From: JBOFEH01 sp051650265
GTDB lineage: Bacteria; Bacillota; Clostridia; Lachnospirales; Cellulosilyticaceae
Direction of reading: 5' to 3'
Assembly (NCBI GenBank): GCA_051650265.1
Contig: JBOFIR010000140.1
Span: forward strand, 1 to 41,044
Length of the DNA stretch: 41,044 nt
The notes under the pieces are model-generated. The model was not told the DNA's origin and searched no databases. It worked only from the letters and a program-made list of their open reading frames with translations. Below, piece after piece: positions 7,810 through 14,638 of the stretch (position 1 is the first letter of the stretch; each line of letters opens with the position of its first letter). Made by a program: the position numbers and the translations under genes.

Positions 7810-9268
7810 AGATTTGGCGTCGATTCAACAAGTAAGACAGTTACTTGCGGTAGCCAAAAAAGCACAGCTTGAATTAGCCAAAATGTCCCAAGAACAAATT
7901 GACCGGATCACAAAAGCAATTTCAGATGCTGGTTATGCCAATGCCGAAAAACTTGCTCGTATGGCAAATAAAGAAACAGGCTTTGGTAAATGGGAAGATA
8001 AAATTATCAAAAACGTATTTGCTTCTAAAGTCGTTTATGAAGCAATTAAAAGTGAAAAAACAGTGGGTATCATCGCAGAAGATGCTGCAATGAAAACGAT
8101 GGATATCGGTATTCCTGTAGGGGTAGTAGCGGGGATCGTACCTTCTACTAATCCAACTTCTACGGTAATCTACAAAGCTATGATTTCAATCAAGGGTGGT
8201 AATAGTATCGTGTTCTCACCACATCCAAGTGCGAAAGAATGTATTGAGGAGACTGTTAAGATTATTTCTGCAGCAGCAGAAGCAGCAGGATGTCCAAAAG
8301 GTGCAATTGCTACAATCACTATACCAACACTTGAAGCAACAAATGAGCTGATGCGTCACAAAAATACAGCGCTAATCCTAGCAACTGGTGGTCCTGCTAT
8401 GGTAAAAGCAGCATACTCATCAGGTACCCCAGCAATTGGTGTAGGTGCAGGAAACGGCCCAGCTTTTATTGATAAAAGTGCAGACGTAAAGCTCGCAGTC
8501 AAACGCATATTAGACTCTAAAACATTTGATAATGGTACGATTTGTGCCTCAGAACAGTCCATCATCATTGAAAAATGTATGGAAGATAAAGTTGTAAGTG
8601 AACTTAAAGCGCAAGGTGCGTATATGCTCAGTGAAGAAGAAGCACAAAAACTTGCTAAGTTTGTACTCAGACCAAATGGTAGCATGAATCCACAAATTGT
8701 AGGTAAGAGTGTAGAACATGTGGCAAAACTTGCAGGACTGACTAACGTACCAAATTCAGCAAGGGTGCTTATTGCAAGAGAATCAAGAGTAGGCCATGAT
8801 GTACCTTATTCAAGGGAGAAGCTAGGGCTCATCTTAGCCTTCTATGTAGAAGATAATGTAGATGCAGTACTACAAAAATCTATTCAAATTTTAGAACTTG
8901 AAGGTAGCGGACACACATACAGTATTCATGCAAATGACCATGAACTTGTGAAGCGCTTCTCACTCAAGATCCCTGCATCACGTATTCTTATCAATACACC
9001 AAGTGCATTAGGTGGAATCGGTGGATCTACCAATCTCTTCCCAGCACTTACACTTGGATGTGGTGCTGTAGGTGGTAGTTCAACAACAAATAATATTGGA
9101 CCGCTAGATCTCATTAACGTCAAACGTGTTGCGTATGGGGTGAAAGAGATTGAAGAGCTCAGAGCAGGTGCACCAGGTAGCACAAGCAGTTGCTGCAGTA
9201 GTGGGCCAGGGGCACATGATGAAATCGTTGATTTACTGGTAAAGAAAATCATGGCACAACTTGTATAA
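7793..9268 (+). CDS. eutE: CoA-acylating acetaldehyde dehydrogenase EutE
   Basis: Oxidises acetaldehyde to acetyl-CoA with NAD+ and CoA inside the compartment. The 491-residue aldehyde dehydrogenase-fold protein has the catalytic cysteine C251 in DNGTICASEQ. The Rossmann/catalytic surroundings GIVPSTNPTSTVIYK (near 114) and GVGAGNGPAFID (near 216) are also present. The start is GTG at 7793, preceded by GAGGGTG and lying inside the end of the previous gene. The C-terminus is unusual in a useful way. A Gly/Ser/Cys-rich linker (GAPGSTSSCCSSGPGA) leads into the amphipathic helix HDEIVDLLVKKIMAQLV at 475-491, which looks like a C-terminal encapsulation peptide. Confidence 0.95.
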   Translation: MELTDKDLASIQQVRQLLAVAKKAQLELAKMSQEQIDRITKAISDAGYANAEKLARMANKETGFGKWEDKIIKNVFASKVVYEAIKSEKTVGIIAEDAAMKTMDIGIPVGVVAGIVPSTNPTSTVIYKAMISIKGGNSIVFSPHPSAKECIEETVKIISAAAEAAGCPKGAIATITIPTLEATNELMRHKNTALILATGGPAMVKAAYSSGTPAIGVGAGNGPAFIDKSADVKLAVKRILDSKTFDNGTICASEQSIIIEKCMEDKVVSELKAQGAYMLSEEEAQKLAKFVLRPNGSMNPQIVGKSVEHVAKLAGLTNVPNSARVLIARESRVGHDVPYSREKLGLILAFYVEDNVDAVLQKSIQILELEGSGHTYSIHANDHELVKRFSLKIPASRILINTPSALGGIGGSTNLFPALTLGCGAVGGSSTTNNIGPLDLINVKRVAYGVKEIEELRAGAPGSTSSCCSSGPGAHDEIVDLLVKKIMAQLV

Positions 9269-9359
9269 GTGTGTAAATATAAAATTCCTTAAGCTATCAT
9301 ACTAAAAAGGAACAAAAGATAAGCGTGACTTAAAATATTTCAAACGGAGGTAACTCAAA

Positions 9360-9647
9360 ATGGCAAATACAAATGCATTGGGTATGATCGAAACAAAAGG
9401 TTTAGTTGGCGCAATTGAAGCTGCAGATGCAATGGTAAAAGCAGCTAACGTACAACTTGTTGGGAAAGAACAAGTTGGTGGTGGTTTGGTAACAGTAATG
9501 GTAAGAGGAGACGTAGGAGCGGTTAAAGCAGCAACAGATGCAGGAGCAGCAGCAGCAGAACGTGTTGGTGAACTTATTTCTGTTCATGTGATCCCAAGAC
9601 CTCATACAGAAGTCGATGTCATTTTACCACACGGTCATCAAGCATAA
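9360..9647 (+). CDS. eutM: Major hexameric BMC shell protein EutM (PduA/CcmK type)
   Basis: The 95-residue protein is a single canonical BMC domain. Motifs are ALGMIETKGLVGAIEAADA, the pore region around VGGGLVTVMVRGDVG, and VHVIPRPH near the C-terminus. Such proteins build the facets of the compartment and are usually the most abundant shell part. CGGAGG lies about 9 bases before the ATG. It is set apart from its neighbours by the longest gap in the cluster (91 bases upstream) and by a strong hairpin downstream. This suggests its expression is adjusted separately. The upstream gap is AT-rich with a weak 6-base inverted repeat; I see no clear promoter in it. Confidence 0.95.
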   Translation: MANTNALGMIETKGLVGAIEAADAMVKAANVQLVGKEQVGGGLVTVMVRGDVGAVKAATDAGAAAAERVGELISVHVIPRPHTEVDVILPHGHQA

Positions 9648-9656
9648 AGAAGTCCA

Positions 9657-9688
9657 GGTTTCCCTATGGCAATTGTCATAGGGAAACC
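9657..9688 (+). promoter_or_regulatory. Strong hairpin downstream of eutM without a T run
   Basis: A 12-base perfect stem (GGTTTCCCTATG with CATAGGGAAACC) is extended by one G-U and one C-G pair to a four-base AATT loop. It starts about 10 bases after the eutM stop and is followed by GTGATAGAGG, so there is no U tract to make an intrinsic terminator. The eutT ribosome binding site follows immediately. Inferred role: a 3' stabiliser or processing boundary that raises eutM message relative to downstream genes. Confidence 0.6.
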
Positions 9689-9705
9689 GTGATAGAGGTG
9701 AAACC

Positions 9706-10488
9706 ATGTGTGTTGTAACAGAAGATGAGATTAGAAAACGCATCAGTGAAAAGCGCGGCGTTTCAGACAAGGAGATTGTCATCTCAAAAAAAGATATATT
9801 GACTCCCTCGGCGAAAAGTTATTTGATTGAAAAAAACATTACAATCAAATATACGGAAGAACAAGTAGCGGAACAAGTAGTGATCGTAGAAGTGGCAGAC
9901 AAACAACCAGAAAATATTAAAAATGAAGAAATACCTTATGAATATGAAACGATATTTGGGATGAAGCTTCAGGAAAAACCTGAACATATGACTCACTTAA
10001 GAGGTAATTTATTAGTATTTAAAGATCATCCACGTATTGCACTCAGGGGAAAGATTGACTCGCTTGAATCGGAAATCATTGTGGTGCAGCTTTTAGCAGA
10101 AGGGCGCCATATGAATAAGCTTGTCAAAGAACTTCAAGAAGTCATTCTATTTATTAGAAATTTACTCAGATGTGAAGTGAGCGGAGAGCGGATTGATACG
10201 TTTACAGTAGCGGGCCTTACACCAGAAGATATGCGTGAGCAATCCTATCATCCAAGTAAGTACTTTGGCATGAGACATGTCCTGCCAAGCTATACACAAG
10301 GAGAGATAGTAGCAGGTCTCAATCGTCTCAGAACGATGACAAGAGAAACTGAACTTGTAGCCTACAAAGCATTTAAAGATGAGTATGGTGCTGTAGAACG
10401 AAACGATATTATTAAAGCCTTCAATCGTCTATCCTCATTATTCTGGATCATGATGTTCAAAGTAATGACAGATAAGTACAAAGAGTAG
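9706..10488 (+). CDS. eutT: Corrinoid adenosyltransferase EutT, lacking the CCxxC metal motif
   Basis: Makes adenosylcobalamin from reduced corrinoid and ATP for EutBC. The 260 residues match EutT over most of the length. They include the N-terminal LTPSAKSYLIEKNITIKY (32-49), KPEHMTHL (91-98), LNRLRTMTRETELVAYKAF and a final FNRLSSLFWIMMFKVM. Enterobacterial EutT carries a CCxxC metal site just before the KPxxxTHL block. Here the equivalent positions read Y80, E81 and F84, so that site is absent. Similar metal-independent EutT forms are known in Listeria. GAGGTG precedes the ATG. It sits beside pduL and a flavoprotein-like gene. Confidence 0.9.
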   Translation: MCVVTEDEIRKRISEKRGVSDKEIVISKKDILTPSAKSYLIEKNITIKYTEEQVAEQVVIVEVADKQPENIKNEEIPYEYETIFGMKLQEKPEHMTHLRGNLLVFKDHPRIALRGKIDSLESEIIVVQLLAEGRHMNKLVKELQEVILFIRNLLRCEVSGERIDTFTVAGLTPEDMREQSYHPSKYFGMRHVLPSYTQGEIVAGLNRLRTMTRETELVAYKAFKDEYGAVERNDIIKAFNRLSSLFWIMMFKVMTDKYKE

Positions 10489-10509
10489 GCGCTCAGAAAG
10501 GAGGTTAAC

Positions 10510-11133
10510 ATGAGTCAAATTGTAGATCGTATAGTAGATGAAGTTGTCAAAGAACTTCAACAAAAAGTATTTATTGAGGTAGAAGCATCAGGCAGACATG
10601 TTCACTTAAGTAGATCGGCTATAGATACTTTATTTGGGCATGGCTATGAGCTAACACCTATCAAAGAGCTTTCTCAACCAGGTCAATTTGCATGTAAAGA
10701 ACGGGTAACGGTGACAGGGCCAAAAGGAAGCCTCAATAATGTGGTTGTACTTGGACCCTCACGTAAAGAAACACAAGTAGAAGTATCTCTGACAGATGCA
10801 CTTGTGCTTGGGGTCAGATCACCTGTGAGACAAAGTGGTGATATCAAAGGAACACCTGGTGTGACTATTTCTAATGGAAGTGCCAGTGTCGCACTAGATG
10901 AGGGATTGATCGTAGCAAAACGTCACATTCACATGACTGTTGAAGATGCCAATAGGTTAGGTGTAGTAGATGGTGAGACAGTGAAGGTGAAAATATTTGG
11001 TGAAAGACCACTCATCTTTGATGACATGGTTGTGAGGGTAAGTAGAGACTTTAGAACATTCATTCATATTGATTATGATGAAGCAAACGCTTGTGGGTAT
11101 ACTAAAGGAACTTGGGGAATGATTCTCAAATGA
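10510..11133 (+). CDS. pduL: PduL-type phosphotransacylase
   Basis: Converts acetyl-CoA and phosphate to acetyl phosphate, recycling CoA for EutE inside the compartment. The 207-residue protein has both zinc-binding signatures of the family: SGRHVHLS (H30, H32) and AKRHIHMT (H139, H141). The N-terminal 20 residues (SQIVDRIVDEVVKELQQKV) form an amphipathic helix typical of PduL encapsulation peptides. It replaces the Pta-like EutD found in enterobacterial eut operons. AAAGGAGG is well placed before the ATG. Its TGA overlaps the next start by four bases (ATGA). Confidence 0.95.
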   Translation: MSQIVDRIVDEVVKELQQKVFIEVEASGRHVHLSRSAIDTLFGHGYELTPIKELSQPGQFACKERVTVTGPKGSLNNVVVLGPSRKETQVEVSLTDALVLGVRSPVRQSGDIKGTPGVTISNGSASVALDEGLIVAKRHIHMTVEDANRLGVVDGETVKVKIFGERPLIFDDMVVRVSRDFRTFIHIDYDEANACGYTKGTWGMILK

Positions 11134-11804
11134 ATTACGATACGCTTGTAGAAGACATTGTTAAAGAGCTTTATCAAAAACTACAAGGTCAGTCAGTAAT
11201 AGCTCATACCAACAAAAAGCGTGCGATTATAAGTTCTTCACAACAACTCCCTCATGAGGAAAGGCTTCAGAGTGAATACGAGATTATTCGTAGCAGTGAG
11301 GGGAATCCTTATGGGGATCTCGTCATTGTTCCAGAATTGGACATGGGACTTCTTGCAAAGATTGCTTTGGGTATAGGTGATAGCAAGGAAGTAAATATTA
11401 TTTTGGAACATTTGCTAAGAGGCAAACCAGTATATGCCCTTGAACAAGGGATTCGCTATAGACAGTATAAGTCTACGGCGCATCGGACACTCTATACAGT
11501 GTATAGTGATTATGAAAATAAGATTAAGCAATATGGTGTGCGATTTATTCATGATGTGACGGAGATTCTCACTGATCAGAGTATGCAGTACAAACATATG
11601 ATGCAAACTAGCGAAATCGAACCAGAGGTCACTGTAGGGCATGAGGCCATTCAGTTGACCAGCAAAAAAGTGATATTAGAATCAGACTTGACCAGAGGTG
11701 TGATCCAAGGTATGACGGAGGTTGTTATCAAAAAAGGTGCCATTATTACACCTTTAGCAGATGACTACATTAAAGCCCACCATCTTGTGATCAAGCGGAT
11801 TTAA
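11130..11804 (+). CDS. Flavoprotein-like (HFCD fold) eut-operon protein with targeting-like N-terminus
   Basis: I do not recognise a characterised gene here. From ATG 11130 the product is 224 residues in three parts. Residues 1-20 (NYDTLVEDIVKELYQKLQ) form an amphipathic helix like the cargo peptides of PduL and EutQ. Residues ~60-105 (DLVIVPELDMGLLAKIALG, then GDSK and LLRGKPVYALE) resemble the FMN-binding flavoprotein family that includes phosphopantothenoylcysteine decarboxylase. The C-terminus (GAIITPLADDYIKAHHLVIK) repeats the TPxA module seen in EutT and in long EutQ proteins. An upstream in-frame TTG at 11112 lacks a ribosome binding site. The ATGA overlap with pduL supports the chosen start. 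A redox or B12 role is inference. Confidence 0.75.
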   Translation: MNYDTLVEDIVKELYQKLQGQSVIAHTNKKRAIISSSQQLPHEERLQSEYEIIRSSEGNPYGDLVIVPELDMGLLAKIALGIGDSKEVNIILEHLLRGKPVYALEQGIRYRQYKSTAHRTLYTVYSDYENKIKQYGVRFIHDVTEILTDQSMQYKHMMQTSEIEPEVTVGHEAIQLTSKKVILESDLTRGVIQGMTEVVIKKGAIITPLADDYIKAHHLVIKRI

Positions 11805-11817
11805 CGGAGGCGGCGTC

Positions 11818-12090
11818 TTGGAAATCGGAAGAGTAATCGGCAAGGTATGGGCTACCAAAAAAAATGAAAATTTGAATGGGCAAAGATTTCTTATTGTGAG
11901 TATCATGATCTCCAAGGAAAAAGAACGTGAAGGCTTCTATGTAGCTGCAGACAATGTAGGAGCAGGCGTTGGTGATATGGTACTTATTAGTAGAGGTGGA
12001 TCAGCAAGACATGCTGTAGGGGCACCGAATGCACCTATTGATGCAGCTATTGTTGGTATTATCGATTCCATAGAGGTGGATGATGCATAA
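11818..12090 (+). CDS. eutN: Pentameric BMC vertex protein EutN (CcmL/PduN family)
   Basis: Caps the vertices of the microcompartment. The 90-residue protein begins EIGRVIGKVWATKKNENLNG, the usual CcmL/EutN opening. It also contains the family block GAGVGDMVLISRGGSAR and AIVGIIDSIEV at the C-terminus. The start is TTG at 11818 with CGGAGGCG about 5-8 bases upstream; no ATG is available at the N-terminus. Its last codons overlap the next shell gene. Confidence 0.94.
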   Translation: MEIGRVIGKVWATKKNENLNGQRFLIVSIMISKEKEREGFYVAADNVGAGVGDMVLISRGGSARHAVGAPNAPIDAAIVGIIDSIEVDDA

Positions 12091-12634
12091 AAGTATAGGC
12101 GCTTTGGAGTTTCGAAGTATCAGCAAGGGTATAGAAGTTGCCAATGAACTTGTGAAAAAAGCAAGTGTTGAGATTATCTACCTCAAAACAATCTGTCCAG
12201 GAAAGTTTCTTGTCATCGTAGCTGGTGACGAAGATGAAATTGAAGAATCCATCACCTATGGCATGACACTTGGAGAAGGTGCTGTTGTAGACCACTTTAT
12301 GGTGCATGCAGTAAGTCCACCTATTATCGATGGATTCAAGAATAAGTATGACACCAAATCCCCACAAGGGGCACTTGGTGTCATGGAAACAAATAAGGTC
12401 TGTGCCGGGATTAAGGCACTTGACAAAACACTTAAAGCAAGTGATGTGATGCTCGTCAAGATGCAGATGGCCTTTGCAATAGGTGGCAAGATGGTCTTTA
12501 TCATCACAGGTACTTTAAGTAGCATAGAATATGGTTTAAGTGAAGCACGAACAGCCCTAAGTTCAGGCGAAACAGGAACTGTATCCATCATACCATCTCC
12601 TAGTGAAGAGATGACAAAACATTTACTCAAATAA
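12083..12634 (+). CDS. Tandem-BMC shell protein of PduT type with conserved Fe-S cysteine
   Basis: Two canonical BMC domains in one chain (residues ~4-90 and ~93-183) give a PduT-like trimer. The segment LKTICPGKFLVIVAGD is nearly the same as in Salmonella PduT. Cys38 (numbered from ATG 12083) falls exactly where PduT binds its central 4Fe-4S cluster. The second domain has the PduT-like stretch VKMQMAFAIGGKMVF. An alternative ATG lies three bases earlier; GAGGTGG suits 12083 better. It overlaps eutN and is followed by eutH. PduT usually works with the flavin/Fe-S protein PduS. No pduS is present here, but a flavoprotein-like gene lies just upstream. Confidence 0.87.
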   Translation: MHKSIGALEFRSISKGIEVANELVKKASVEIIYLKTICPGKFLVIVAGDEDEIEESITYGMTLGEGAVVDHFMVHAVSPPIIDGFKNKYDTKSPQGALGVMETNKVCAGIKALDKTLKASDVMLVKMQMAFAIGGKMVFIITGTLSSIEYGLSEARTALSSGETGTVSIIPSPSEEMTKHLLK

Positions 12635-12659
12635 CACTCTAAATGGAGGCGAACAGAAG

Positions 12660-13757
12660 ATGAGTATTAATGAAATTATTATTTATATCATGGCTATATT
12701 TGCAGTGCTAGGAGCGCTGGACAAAATTATAGGGAACAAATTTGGAATAGGTGAAAAATTTGAAGAAGGTCTTATGGCTATGGGTGCACTTGCTATTGCT
12801 ATGGTCGGAGTAATCTGCCTGGCACCAGTACTTGCAACAGTACTCAAGCCAGTTGTTGTACCGATCTTCAATCTCTTAGGAGCAGACCCAGCGATGTTTG
12901 CAGGTACAATCCTCGCCAATGACATGGGCGGGGCGCCACTTGCTATGGAACTTGCAATTGATCCTAATGCAGGATTGTTTGGTGGTTTAATTGTTGGTGC
13001 GATGATGGGTCCTACAATTGTATTCACCCTACCTGTGGCGCTAGGAATCATTGAAGAAAATGATAGACAATATCTTGCAAGAGGTGTACTTGCAGGGATC
13101 ATTACTATTCCTATTGGGGCATTCGTAGGTGGACTTGTTGCGGGGTTCCCTATTATGATGGTTCTGATGAATCTGATCCCAATCATTATCTTTGCTGTGC
13201 TTATTACACTGGGACTTGTATTTATTCCAGATGGCATGATCAAAGGGTTTACTTACTTTGGTAAATTTGTAGTGATTGTCATTACAATTGGTCTTGCAGC
13301 AGCGATTGTACAACAACTCACAGGACTTGTACTCATTCCAGGTATGAATCCAATTCATGATGGTCTGATGGTAGTTGGTGATATTGCTATTGTACTTGCA
13401 GGTGCATTCCCATTAGTAGAAGTCATCACCAAAGTATTCAAAAAACCACTTATGGGACTTGGAAAAGTACTTGGTATGAATGAGGTTGCAGCAAGTGGTA
13501 TGGTTGCGAGTTTGGCAAATAGTATCCCTATGTTTGGTATGATGAAAGATATGGATGATCGCGGTAAAGTCATCAACGTTGCATTTGCAGTATCTGCAGC
13601 CTTCGTATTTGGTGACCACTTAGGATTTACAGCCGGCTTTAACCAAGAGATGATCTTCCCTATGATCGTCGCGAAGTTAGTAGGTGGTGTAACAGCGGTA
13701 CTTGTAGCCATTTTCTTAGCTAAAAAACAAGCAGGAAAAGGAGCAACTAGCAAATGA
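12660..13757 (+). CDS. eutH: Ethanolamine permease EutH
   Basis: A polytopic membrane protein that brings ethanolamine into the cell. The 365 residues contain about ten hydrophobic helices. Typical EutH blocks are GNKFGIGEKFEEGLMAMG near residue 25, ANDMGGAPLAMELA near 85, and SLANSIPMFGMMKDMDDRGK near 285. The last of these is followed by FVFGDHLGFTAGFN. It is somewhat shorter than the enterobacterial protein, as is usual in Firmicutes. GGAGGCG lies 9 bases before the ATG. The TGA overlaps the eutQ start by four bases. Confidence 0.95.
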   Translation: MSINEIIIYIMAIFAVLGALDKIIGNKFGIGEKFEEGLMAMGALAIAMVGVICLAPVLATVLKPVVVPIFNLLGADPAMFAGTILANDMGGAPLAMELAIDPNAGLFGGLIVGAMMGPTIVFTLPVALGIIEENDRQYLARGVLAGIITIPIGAFVGGLVAGFPIMMVLMNLIPIIIFAVLITLGLVFIPDGMIKGFTYFGKFVVIVITIGLAAAIVQQLTGLVLIPGMNPIHDGLMVVGDIAIVLAGAFPLVEVITKVFKKPLMGLGKVLGMNEVAASGMVASLANSIPMFGMMKDMDDRGKVINVAFAVSAAFVFGDHLGFTAGFNQEMIFPMIVAKLVGGVTAVLVAIFLAKKQAGKGATSK

Positions 13758-14236
13758 GTATGAACAATATTGATAAATCAACTTTAGAGCGTCTTGTACG
13801 TGAAATCATCGCAGAGAAAGTAGGCGGTGCAGTAACACCTGCTACAGGGGTCAACTTTATTAGAGATGTAGCGCCAAGTGGTGTGCAGGCGGTGAAAATT
13901 CCTACAGTACATGTGAGTGAAGCAGACCGTTTGGATACAGGCACTCCAAGTGATATCGTGTATACAAAAGATCTTTTTACATTAGAAGAAAGTCCAAGAC
14001 TCGGTTGTGGTGTGATGGAAATGAAACATACAACATTTGATTGGACACTCAACTATGATGAAGTAGACTATGTGATTGAGGGAACACTTTGTATCAATAC
14101 AGGTGGTAAAACAGTGACTGCACATGCAGGTGAGCTGATCCTCATTCCAAAGGGATCCAAAATTCAATTCTCAGTGCCTGATTATGCACGTTTTATCTAC
14201 GTGACATATCCAGCAGACTGGGCATCACAAGCATAA
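13754..14236 (+). CDS. eutQ: EutQ, short cupin-type ethanolamine utilization protein
   Basis: A 160-residue EutQ. The cupin barrel spans about residues 55-155 (including CGVMEMKHTTFDWTLNYDEV, GELILIPKGSKIQF and YVTYPADWA). EutQ has been reported as an acetate kinase needed for anaerobic growth on ethanolamine. Enterobacterial EutQ is about 230 residues with an extra N-terminal module; here that module is missing. It is replaced by a short amphipathic helix (IDKSTLERLVREIIAEKVGG), which looks like an encapsulation peptide. AAAAGGAG lies 10 bases before ATG 13754. It is the last gene of the cluster and is followed directly by a terminator. Confidence 0.92.
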   Translation: MSMNNIDKSTLERLVREIIAEKVGGAVTPATGVNFIRDVAPSGVQAVKIPTVHVSEADRLDTGTPSDIVYTKDLFTLEESPRLGCGVMEMKHTTFDWTLNYDEVDYVIEGTLCINTGGKTVTAHAGELILIPKGSKIQFSVPDYARFIYVTYPADWASQA

Positions 14237-14241
14237 AAAAC

Positions 14242-14272
14242 AAGGCTAGGCATGAAGATGCCTAGCCTTTGT
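14242..14272 (+). terminator. Intrinsic terminator of the eut cluster
   Basis: A perfect 12-base stem (AAGGCTAGGCAT with ATGCCTAGCCTT) with a GAAG loop begins 6 bases after the eutQ stop. It is followed by TTTGTTG, a short and imperfect T run. It is the only terminator-like structure between 750 and 14272, which supports the eut genes being one transcript. Confidence 0.85.
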
Positions 14273-14301
14273 TGCGCTTAGCGGGCAAAAAGAGATATAA
14301 T
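14272..14301 (+). promoter_or_regulatory. Possible promoter of the small membrane protein
   Basis: A perfect TATAAT (14296-14301) follows a weak TTGCGC (14272-14277) with an 18-base spacer. The leader then contains two successive inverted repeats: AAATCAA/TTGATTT at 14303-14326 and TTGGCA/TGCCAA at 14325-14342. These end just before the ribosome binding site. Confidence 0.4.
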
Positions 14302-14360
14302 CAAATCAAGTCGTACATATTGATTTGGCAAGGATGTGCCAAGGGATTGGGGGAGATAAG

Positions 14361-14585
14361 ATGGGATTAGCTTTATTGGTATGGGGAGTGGTTTTGTATA
14401 TACTTTATTGGGTGATCAGACTAGGTGTTCAGCATGGTATTGATCAATCAAGGTTAGGCAAACTCCTTTTGGAAAGTGAAGAAATACGACTGAGTAGGTA
14501 CAAGGAAGAAATGAAGCCAGATATGTCAGAGGTAGAAAAGTTAGAGCAAATAGAACGCCTTAAGAAATTAGATGAAGAAATTTAA
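14361..14585 (+). CDS. Small membrane-anchored hypothetical protein
   Basis: A 74-residue protein I do not recognise. It has one N-terminal membrane helix (GLALLVWGVVLYILYWVIRL) followed by a charged, probably helical cytoplasmic tail (residues ~30-74). The start at 14361 is favoured because GGGGGAG lies 6 bases upstream; a TTG at 14325 would put the start inside a hairpin. It is a single-gene unit with its own promoter-like sequence and a strong terminator. Confidence 0.65.
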   Translation: MGLALLVWGVVLYILYWVIRLGVQHGIDQSRLGKLLLESEEIRLSRYKEEMKPDMSEVEKLEQIERLKKLDEEI

Positions 14586-14629
14586 AGAGTATAGCCTTTC
14601 TTGATGAAAGAAGGGCTATACTCTTTTTG
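14586..14629. terminator. Bidirectional terminator
   Basis: The stem AGAGTATAGCC/GGCTATACTCT is extended by a G-U pair and five A-T/C-G pairs, giving about 17 pairs with a small loop. T runs follow on both strands (CTTTTTG on plus, CTTTAAAT on minus). It serves the small membrane protein on plus and the YhgE-like gene on minus. Confidence 0.9.
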
Positions 14630-14638
14630 TATAAGTAG

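Noticed and set aside
9657..9688. Intrinsic terminator after eutM
   Set aside because: The stem is strong, but no T run follows and eutT starts 18 bases later with its own ribosome binding site in the same direction.
12683..13243. 186-residue open frame on the minus strand
   Set aside because: It lies wholly inside eutH, has a composition typical of the reverse of a membrane protein gene, and has no ribosome binding site.
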